This document shows positions 57,196 through 64,000 of a stretch of DNA of 64,000 nucleotides, piece by piece (position 1 is the stretch's first letter; each line of letters begins with the position of its first letter). The notes beneath the pieces were generated by a model that was not told the origin of the DNA, made no database searches, and saw only the letters and a list, made by a program, of their open reading frames with translations. The translations under genes and the position numbers were made by a program. This DNA comes from Lachnospiraceae bacterium (GTDB lineage Bacteria; Bacillota; Clostridia; Lachnospirales; Lachnospiraceae), in NCBI GenBank assembly GCA_016281335.1, contig JAEEIK010000036.1:96161-160160 (forward strand), given 5' to 3'.

Positions 57196-58620
57196 TCACA
57201 TAAGACTTCCCATTATTCTCTTAAGTGTATTCGGTTCCACCTTCCCCTTGTTTTCTCTCATCACACAACCCACAAGGAAACCAAGAGCCCTGTCTTTTCC
57301 GTTTCTGAAATCTTCCACGGCACCCGGATTATCTTCCATCGCCTTAATGCACAGTTTTCTTATCTCTTCCTCATCACTGCTCTGTTCCAGCCCGTTGATC
57401 TTTGCATATTCTTCGGGATCGATATTATCGTCGTACAGTTTTTCAAATATCTCTTTTGCTACGGTATTGTTCAGAGTGCCGTCTTTTACGAGCTTTATCA
57501 GCTTATACAGTTTATCCGGAGTGAAGCGGATATCCCTGCTTTCTTCATTCCTCTCGGAGAGCAGGCGCAGAGTCTCACCAAGCAGCCAGTTCGAAACAGT
57601 TTTCGGTTCAGCTCCGAGAGCAACGGTGTTTTCAAAAAGCTCCGCCATCTCCCTTTCCCTGCTAAGCACCGCAGAATCCTTTTCGCTTATTCCATATTCC
57701 CTGCAGAATCTGGCTATCTTTTCTTCGGCAAATTCCGGCAGTTCTGATCTTAGGGCTTCGATTTCCCCATCGGAAACATATATGCTCTTCAGGTCAGGAT
57801 CGGGGAAATATCTGTAATCCTCTGCGCCTTCCTTCCCGCGCATGCTTATGCTCAGCTTTTTCTTTTCGTCAAAACGTCTGGTCTCCTGCTGTACCGTTTT
57901 GCCCTCTTCCAGAAGCTGTATCTGTCTGGCCGCTTCCGCTTTCACCGCTTCCCTTACTGCCGTATAGGAGCTCAGATTCTTCATCTCTGTACGTGTTCCT
58001 AAAACACCGCTTCCTTTTTCCCTTACCGAGAGGTTCACATCCGCCCGCATGGAGCCTTCCTGTATCTTACAGTCCGACACTCCCAGATATCTTATCCTTG
58101 ATCTGAGCTTTTCGAGAAAAGCCACAGCTTCTTCCCCGCTTCTCATATCCGGTTCTGTCACTATCTCCAGCAGCGGAACGCCGGACCTGTTATAGTCCAC
58201 GAAACTTAAGCCACGCTCTCCGTCATGTATCAGCTTCCCTGCGTCCTCTTCCATATGGATGTCGTGTATGCCTATCTCCCGCCTGCTTTCCGCCGTAAGG
58301 ATATCAAGCCTTCCGTTTGTACAGATCGGTCTGTACAGCTGGGATATCTGATAGTTCTGCGGATTATCCGGGTAGAAATAATTCTTTCTGTCAAAGCAGC
58401 TGTTTCTGTCGATATCGCAGTTCAATGCAAGACCGACTTTTATCGCGCTTCTTAGCACCTCCCTGTTCAGAACAGGCAGGGCTCCCGGCAGACCGGCGCA
58501 TACCGGACATATCTGGGTATTTGCTTGTGCCCCGAAGGCTGTAGAGCAGGAACAGAATATCTTTGACTTCGTATTCAGCTCCACATGCACCTCAAGACCT
58601 ATAACAGTTTCATAATCCAT
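57196..58620 (-). CDS. gatB: Asp/Glu-tRNA amidotransferase subunit GatB
   Basis: MDYETVIGLEVHVELNTKSKIFCSCSTAFGAQANTQICPVCAGLPGALPVLN; start set at internal ATG. Confidence 0.95.
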   Translation of the reverse strand: MDYETVIGLEVHVELNTKSKIFCSCSTAFGAQANTQICPVCAGLPGALPVLNREVLRSAIKVGLALNCDIDRNSCFDRKNYFYPDNPQNYQISQLYRPICTNGRLDILTAESRREIGIHDIHMEEDAGKLIHDGERGLSFVDYNRSGVPLLEIVTEPDMRSGEEAVAFLEKLRSRIRYLGVSDCKIQEGSMRADVNLSVREKGSGVLGTRTEMKNLSSYTAVREAVKAEAARQIQLLEEGKTVQQETRRFDEKKKLSISMRGKEGAEDYRYFPDPDLKSIYVSDGEIEALRSELPEFAEEKIARFCREYGISEKDSAVLSREREMAELFENTVALGAEPKTVSNWLLGETLRLLSERNEESRDIRFTPDKLYKLIKLVKDGTLNNTVAKEIFEKLYDDNIDPEEYAKINGLEQSSDEEEIRKLCIKAMEDNPGAVEDFRNGKDRALGFLVGCVMRENKGKVEPNTLKRIMGSLM

Positions 58621-58625
58621 AATGA

Positions 58626-58802
58626 TCACATCTGATGCTTTACGATCTGATACTCGTCTCCGGGTCTGAAGAAAGTACACTCCTTCGTATTCCCCGTAAG
58701 GAAGCGGTACATATCGTCTTCATCCAGCCCGGCTCCGCAACCGTACTCATCAAACTCCTCATCATATTCATAATACATACAGTTCTCGCACTGATCAGCC
58801 AT
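58626..58802 (-). CDS. 58-aa acidic Cys-containing small protein
   Basis: Not in the ORF track: ATG 58802..58800 to TGA 58628..58626 = MADQCENCMYYEYDEEFDEYGCGAGLDEDDMYRFLTGNTKECTFFRPGDEYQIVKHQM; GGAGAAG-type RBS upstream. Confidence 0.75.
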   Translation of the reverse strand: MADQCENCMYYEYDEEFDEYGCGAGLDEDDMYRFLTGNTKECTFFRPGDEYQIVKHQM

Positions 58803-58823
58803 CTCTTCTCCTTTTATATAGCT

Positions 58824-59657
58824 TCATTGTTTCACACTGTATTCACCGTCGCTTACACTGATACATACGGTTCCCTGCCTTGTCAGATAAGTCTTAACAC
58901 CCGCTTTTTGCAGGGCTTCCATACTGCTGTCGCTCTCCGGTTCCTTATCCGAAGAAGTGATCACCGCCGTCTCCGGTGTCAGCGCCTCAAGCAGTTCATC
59001 CAGCATTTCTTCCTCCCGCCCGTGATACGGGACCTTCAATACATCACAGTGTTCAAGTCCCTTATCCAGCATTTCCTCTATCCTCTCGCTCTGGACATCC
59101 CCTGCAAAGAGAAACTTAACGCCTTCCCGATCCACGCTTGTCACCAGCGAGAAATTATTACTCTTATCCTTATCATATCCGCCCTCTCCCGGAGTCACCC
59201 TAAAGCTTGTCCCGTTAAGCGTAAATGACTCTTCATCCCTCACGGTCATGACTTTCACTTTGCTCAGCTTAACCGCTTCCACATAGTCATCATATTCATC
59301 ACTGTCCTTCTCTCTCTCATTCTGCATCACACAGCCGACCTCGATATTTTTAAGCACTCTCGCGGCTCCACCCACATGATCCTTGTCAAAATGGGTGATG
59401 ATCAGGTATTCCAGTTTTTTTATCCCCTTATTCTGCAGAGCCTGCACAAGTTCTTTGCCGGTATCCTTCTCACCGCAATCTATCAGCACATAACTGCCGC
59501 CGCAGTCAAGCAGTATCGAATCGGCCTTTCCCACATTAAAAAACCAGACAGAAAAACCCGCGCTCCTTTTACTCTCACAGCCGCCAAGAAGAACAGCCGT
59601 CAATATCAGCATAAGCAGGAAAACGCATATTCTCTTTCCAAGTCTTAAGCCCTTCAT
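58824..59657 (-). CDS. Metallo-beta-lactamase-fold lipoprotein (ComEC-hydrolase-like)
   Basis: Lipobox LTAVLLGGC; LEYLIITHFDKDHVGGA, FLFAGDVQSERIE, LKVPYHG. Confidence 0.85.
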   Translation of the reverse strand: MKGLRLGKRICVFLLMLILTAVLLGGCESKRSAGFSVWFFNVGKADSILLDCGGSYVLIDCGEKDTGKELVQALQNKGIKKLEYLIITHFDKDHVGGAARVLKNIEVGCVMQNEREKDSDEYDDYVEAVKLSKVKVMTVRDEESFTLNGTSFRVTPGEGGYDKDKSNNFSLVTSVDREGVKFLFAGDVQSERIEEMLDKGLEHCDVLKVPYHGREEEMLDELLEALTPETAVITSSDKEPESDSSMEALQKAGVKTYLTRQGTVCISVSDGEYSVKQ

Positions 59658-61087
59658 CCTTTTAACCTCTCGAAAGCATATGCTGCCTTTATCATCTTCC
59701 GTTCCTCAAATCTTCCGCTCATTATCTGCAGGCCTATCGGCAGTCCTTTACTGTCAGTTCCCGCAGGAATACTCATGGCCGGATAGCCTCCCAGATTCGC
59801 TGCTACGGTACACAGATCCTTCGCACATTCCTTTACCGGATCAGTCTTCTCATTCTTTAGCAATGGCGCAGTTTCCGGTGACACCGCGCTTATCAGCGCA
59901 TCATATTTTTCGAACAGCTCATCGTATTCTTTCGTAATAAGCCTTCTCATTTTCATTGCTCTTAAATAGATATCATCATAGTAACCGGCAGACAGCACAT
60001 GGGCTCCCAGCATAATGCGCCGCTTCACTTCCGGACCGAAAGCTTCCGTGCGGCTCTTAACATACAGTTCTTCCATATCCTTATACTCTGATGTCCTGTA
60101 TCCGTACTTTACCCCGTCATATCTCTCAAGATTGGAAGAGGCTTCCGCACATACCAGTGCATAATATGCAGGCAGTTCATATTCCCGTTTTTTCAGACTG
60201 ATGCTTTCGACCACGGCTCCCGCTTTTTCGTATTCCGCTGCCGCCGCCCTTATTGTCGCCGAGACCTCCGTATCACAGCTCTTAAGTATATCTTCGCAAA
60301 GACCTATCCTCATGCCTTTTATATCTGCGGAGCTGTCTAAATCAAAAGCTCCGTCGTCACATAAAACGGAAGTCGCGTCCCGCCTGTCATATGAACATAT
60401 CTGCTTAAGGCCCATGAGCGCGCTTTCCACATCTGCCGCTATCACTCCCGCCTGATCAAATGAGGATGCATAGGCTATCAGGCCGTATCTCGAGGCCCTG
60501 CCGTAAGTAGGTTTGATCCCCACCACTCCGCAGTGGGAAGCCGGCAGCCTTACCGAACCTCCGGTATCCGTTCCCAGAGCCAGTACAGCTTCCCCCGCTG
60601 CAATTGCCGCAGCGCTCCCTCCCGAAGATCCGCCCGCCGAGCGCTTCGTATCAACAGGATTACGCACCGCTCCGAAATAAGAGCTGTCGCTTTGTGAGCC
60701 AAAGGCAAACTCATCCATATTTGTCTTGCCGCTGATTATCGCGCCGGCTTTCTTAATATTCTCTACCACTGCCGCATCATAGGGCGGGCAGAAGTTTTCA
60801 AGCATCTTTGATCCGCAGGTCGTTCTGAGTCCCGCGGTACACAGATTATCCTTTACCGCTATGGGAATGCCGCCGAGCGCCCCCGGATCTTCTCCCTTAT
60901 CTATCAGCTTCTGCAGCCTTTCTGCCTCGCGATAAGCCCCCTCACTGTCCGTGCTTATATAACAGTTCAGTACCGCCTTATTCCGCTCAATATCATCAAA
61001 GATCCCATCCAGAACTTCCCGGATGGACAGCTTTTTTTCCTTTATCATTTTTGCCAGCCTTAGGGCATTTTTTTCTGCTATGCTCAT
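59654..61087 (-). CDS. gatA: Asp/Glu-tRNA amidotransferase subunit GatA
   Basis: GGIPIAVKDNLCTAGLRTTCGSKML, GKTNMDEFAFGSQSDSSYFG, KRSAGGSSGGSAAAIAAGEA; ORF track starts at TTG 61138, ATG 61087 looks more likely. Confidence 0.95.
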   Translation of the reverse strand: MSIAEKNALRLAKMIKEKKLSIREVLDGIFDDIERNKAVLNCYISTDSEGAYREAERLQKLIDKGEDPGALGGIPIAVKDNLCTAGLRTTCGSKMLENFCPPYDAAVVENIKKAGAIISGKTNMDEFAFGSQSDSSYFGAVRNPVDTKRSAGGSSGGSAAAIAAGEAVLALGTDTGGSVRLPASHCGVVGIKPTYGRASRYGLIAYASSFDQAGVIAADVESALMGLKQICSYDRRDATSVLCDDGAFDLDSSADIKGMRIGLCEDILKSCDTEVSATIRAAAAEYEKAGAVVESISLKKREYELPAYYALVCAEASSNLERYDGVKYGYRTSEYKDMEELYVKSRTEAFGPEVKRRIMLGAHVLSAGYYDDIYLRAMKMRRLITKEYDELFEKYDALISAVSPETAPLLKNEKTDPVKECAKDLCTVAANLGGYPAMSIPAGTDSKGLPIGLQIMSGRFEERKMIKAAYAFERLKG

Positions 61088-61194
61088 GTCTGATATTATC
61101 TCATTTATGGTCTTTTCTTTCAACACAAATAGCCGCAAAGAACGGGCTGTGGTATAATGTTTTCAAATATCTGGGAATCCGGAGGGTATAGGCA

Positions 61195-63189
61195 ATGTTT
61201 TGCGGTAAGTGCGGAAATGAGACAGAAGACGGCGCTTTGTTCTGTTCAAAATGCGGGAACAAACTTGGCGGCAGCTCCGCCAAAGAAAAAAAAGCTAAGC
61301 GTAAGTCGCAAAAAGGCAAAATAGTCATCGAAAACGAAGGCAAACAGAAAAAACATTCTGCAGCATTGATCGTCGCACTTCTCCTGATCGCCGCCCTCCT
61401 TATCGGCGGTGGTTTCTTCCTGTACAAATATTTCAGTAATCCCGAGATCAGATACAAGCAGAAGCTGATCCAGGCCGAAAAATACTTAAGCGAAGATAAT
61501 TATGAAAAAGCCGTAGCCGCCTATAAGGCCGCCATAAAGATTTCCCCCAAATCTTCGGAAGCTTACAAGGATCTGGCCGCTCTGTATATCGAAAACAATG
61601 AAGTAGAACTGGCCCTTGATATATTGGAACAGGGCATCGACAAAACAGACAACAGAAAACTCAAAAGACTTTATAAGAAAGTATCCGAAGGCGAATTGAG
61701 CGCCGTTGAGGAAACCCTCGATGACGAAGACCTTGCGGATAACGATGCTGAACCTTCGTCCGATGATGACGTCACCCAAGAAAAAGCTGCCGACGATACG
61801 GTAGAAACGGCAGCCCCCCTGGCGAAAGTCAAACTCTCCTTGGATGTACACCAGGTCGATAACAGCTTATTCCCTTTAGTGACTTTTTACCTTTCCGCTA
61901 CGGATCAGGATGGTAATCCCGTTGATGACCTGAGCATGAATGACCTCAAGGTTACCGAGATCAATGAAGACGGCGACGTGTCGGAAGTCTCACTTTCCTC
62001 TGTCCATAAGGTACTCGGCAAGGATTTTATCAATGTCAATCTGGTGATGGATGCAAGCGGAAGCATGCAGGGTGACCGTATAGTCCAGGCCAAGAATGCT
62101 GCGATCTCGCTGTTTGACTATATGGATCTTGACGGCGGAGACAGGGCCGAAGTCATATCCTTTGACGATTATGTATATATGGAACAGGGCTTCACCAGCG
62201 ACTATGATATGCTCAGTTCTTCCGTATCCAATATCAGTGTAGGCGGATCTACCGCCCTCTATGATGCGATATATTCCGGTGTACTCCAGACTTACGAAGA
62301 AGACGGCGCCAAGTGTGTCATTGCTTTTACCGACGGGGCCGAAAATGCCAGCAGCTACGAATTCGGCGATGTTGTCGATATAGCCAGAAATACCGGCATC
62401 CCGGTCTATATCATCGGAATCGGAGATGACGATTATGATGCCGAACCCCTGCACAATCTTGCCAGTGCCTGCTCCGGACGCTATTATTCGGCTGATGATT
62501 CGGATATAGAAGAAGTTCTCAAAGACATATATATAAGCATCTATACGGAACAGCAGAATTATTATGTGGTCGATTATACTTCAAAAGACAAAAACAATAA
62601 GACTTCTTTCAGGGACCTTGTAGTAGACACTTCCGATTCTGCCGCTTACAGCGGGCACTGCGAAAGAAGCTACGTTCCCGAAGCCGATATCAGCGGTGCT
62701 TTCTCTTCAGGCTATATGGACAAAGACGAAATACTGAGTTTCTCTTCTTCCCGTGCTCTCACCGAAGCTGACATAAAAGGACTCAGCCTCGCGGAATTGA
62801 GAATAGCAAGGAATGAAATCTTTGCAAGACACGGCAGACAATTCAACGATCCCCTTCTGAACCAGTGGTTCTACTCCAAGAACTGGTACTTAATGATCCC
62901 TGCCAAATATGCTCCGGACTATTTTGATAAGAACAATCCGGATCCCTTAAGCAAGCTCGAACAGGATAATGCAAATCTTATAAAAGAATATGAGAAACGC
63001 CGCATGGACAGCGAAGATATATATCCTTCAGCCTCCACGGTAAGACTGTCCGAATATGATCTTGCCCTCAGCAAGCCGGTACTCAAGACTGCTCTTGCCC
63101 AGATGGCCGGCTATAAGGATTCCGATATACTTAGGGAAAACATGGCAATGGTCCAGGATGCCATCGATAATCCCGATGTATCTTACTGA
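61195..63189 (+). CDS. Zinc-ribbon / TM / TPR / VWA / YARHG multidomain protein
   Basis: MFCGKCGNETEDGALFCSKCGNKLGG; TM ALIVALLLIAALLIGGGFFLY; TPR AEKYLSEDNYEKAVAAYKAAIKISPKSSEAYKDLA; VWA VNLVMDASGSMQGDRIVQAK; YARHG LSLAELRIARNEIFARHGRQFNDPLLNQWFYSKNWY. Confidence 0.88.
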   Translation: MFCGKCGNETEDGALFCSKCGNKLGGSSAKEKKAKRKSQKGKIVIENEGKQKKHSAALIVALLLIAALLIGGGFFLYKYFSNPEIRYKQKLIQAEKYLSEDNYEKAVAAYKAAIKISPKSSEAYKDLAALYIENNEVELALDILEQGIDKTDNRKLKRLYKKVSEGELSAVEETLDDEDLADNDAEPSSDDDVTQEKAADDTVETAAPLAKVKLSLDVHQVDNSLFPLVTFYLSATDQDGNPVDDLSMNDLKVTEINEDGDVSEVSLSSVHKVLGKDFINVNLVMDASGSMQGDRIVQAKNAAISLFDYMDLDGGDRAEVISFDDYVYMEQGFTSDYDMLSSSVSNISVGGSTALYDAIYSGVLQTYEEDGAKCVIAFTDGAENASSYEFGDVVDIARNTGIPVYIIGIGDDDYDAEPLHNLASACSGRYYSADDSDIEEVLKDIYISIYTEQQNYYVVDYTSKDKNNKTSFRDLVVDTSDSAAYSGHCERSYVPEADISGAFSSGYMDKDEILSFSSSRALTEADIKGLSLAELRIARNEIFARHGRQFNDPLLNQWFYSKNWYLMIPAKYAPDYFDKNNPDPLSKLEQDNANLIKEYEKRRMDSEDIYPSASTVRLSEYDLALSKPVLKTALAQMAGYKDSDILRENMAMVQDAIDNPDVSY

Positions 63190-63210
63190 ATGAACTCAAA
63201 TATGTTTTCT

Positions 63211-64000
63211 TTACTCTACCCTGAGTCTTTCAACCACGCTGCGCTCACTGATCTTTGCATATGCGGCCGCCGGAATGATACAGATCATCAGTGCCAGGAA
63301 CGGAAGACATATGATAAGCGGCATAAGCGTAAAATTCCATTCAAACATTGCTATAGCATCGGAAAGTGCCCTGATAAGCGTAACACTCATGATCGAGGAT
63401 GCGATCAGCGACACAGCTGCCGACCAGATAAAGTAGACTCCGCCCTCTTTTATCAGGCTCATTATCTGCTGTTTTCCGGTCATTCCCACTGCTTCCAGCA
63501 TGGCAAGTTCCCTGCTTCTTACGATTATGGAAGTGATGATGGTATTTGCAAAGTTCATGAGACCTATAAGAGCGAGAACTAAAGCCAGCACGGTACCTAC
63601 TATCTTGAACATCTTTCCGAAAGAAGAATATTCCTCGGTGATGGATTCTTTTGAATCATACTCCAGATCCATGTTTACGCTTGTCGTATACTCTTTAAGC
63701 CATGCATTGATGCTTTCTTCTTTCGAATCCTCCGCATCCATTACCACTCTCATGGCACCGCAGTCCGCACCGTTACTTTCAAGGAATTCATTTTCGGAAA
63801 GGATAAGGTCGCATTCGTTCAATCTGTATGATCTGAGTTCCATGGCAAGAGGTACATCTACAACAGCGAATACTTCATATTCTTTTACCGGTGCATCGTC
63901 ATAGCTTGGAATTTCAAACACGCTTCCGTCAGGAGCTGTGTAAGTTTCATATGTCATGTAAGCGGGATCATAGCTTCTTATGCTTATCTTATCACCGGGA
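63211..64000 (-). CDS. FtsX-like ABC transporter permease, C-terminal part (continues beyond window)
   Basis: LALVLALIGLMNFANTIITSIIVRSRELAMLEAVGMTGKQ; frame stays open to 64000. Confidence 0.85.
   Translation of the reverse strand, partial: PGDKISIRSYDPAYMTYETYTAPDGSVFEIPSYDDAPVKEYEVFAVVDVPLAMELRSYRLNECDLILSENEFLESNGADCGAMRVVMDAEDSKEESINAWLKEYTTSVNMDLEYDSKESITEEYSSFGKMFKIVGTVLALVLALIGLMNFANTIITSIIVRSRELAMLEAVGMTGKQQIMSLIKEGGVYFIWSAAVSLIASSIMSVTLIRALSDAIAMFEWNFTLMPLIICLPFLALMICIIPAAAYAKISERSVVERLRVE

Overview
This 64 kb window looks like a chromosome segment from a low-to-mid GC Clostridia, probably Lachnospiraceae (inferred from gene content and codon style). Most genes are on the minus strand. 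Contents, left to right: a partial rpoD with a very long KKAxPA/KKAxxV-repeat N-terminal extension; dnaG; dgt; purL; a hybrid histidine kinase; a 6S-RNA-like gene; cysK behind a 63-bp tandem-repeat ORF; a structured repeat region; tRNA-Trp; an ABC-F ATPase; a SecB-like protein; Mrp; CheC-like; a folate operon; glgB; an ABC exporter pair; dapF; glnA with an ANTAR regulator; a surface-glycan cluster including a PopT/DUF368-like protein; hisC; a ParB-like/BMP fusion; a HAD-CPBP fusion; a TPP riboswitch with thiT; HD-GYP; an MCP; addAB; gatB and gatA without an adjacent gatC; a zinc-ribbon/TPR/VWA/YARHG protein; and a partial FtsX-like permease. There are no phage genes, CRISPR arrays or transposase genes that I could recognise. 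The items most worth a second look are: the H1-like tail on the housekeeping sigma factor; a dispersed intergenic element whose arms differ between copies but keep their complementarity (14.4-14.8 kb and 28.5-28.7 kb); a 173-bp element with perfect 21-bp terminal inverted repeats; the cytosolic ParB-like/BMP fusion; and the HAD-CPBP fusion. All family assignments come from reading motifs by eye; no database search was run.
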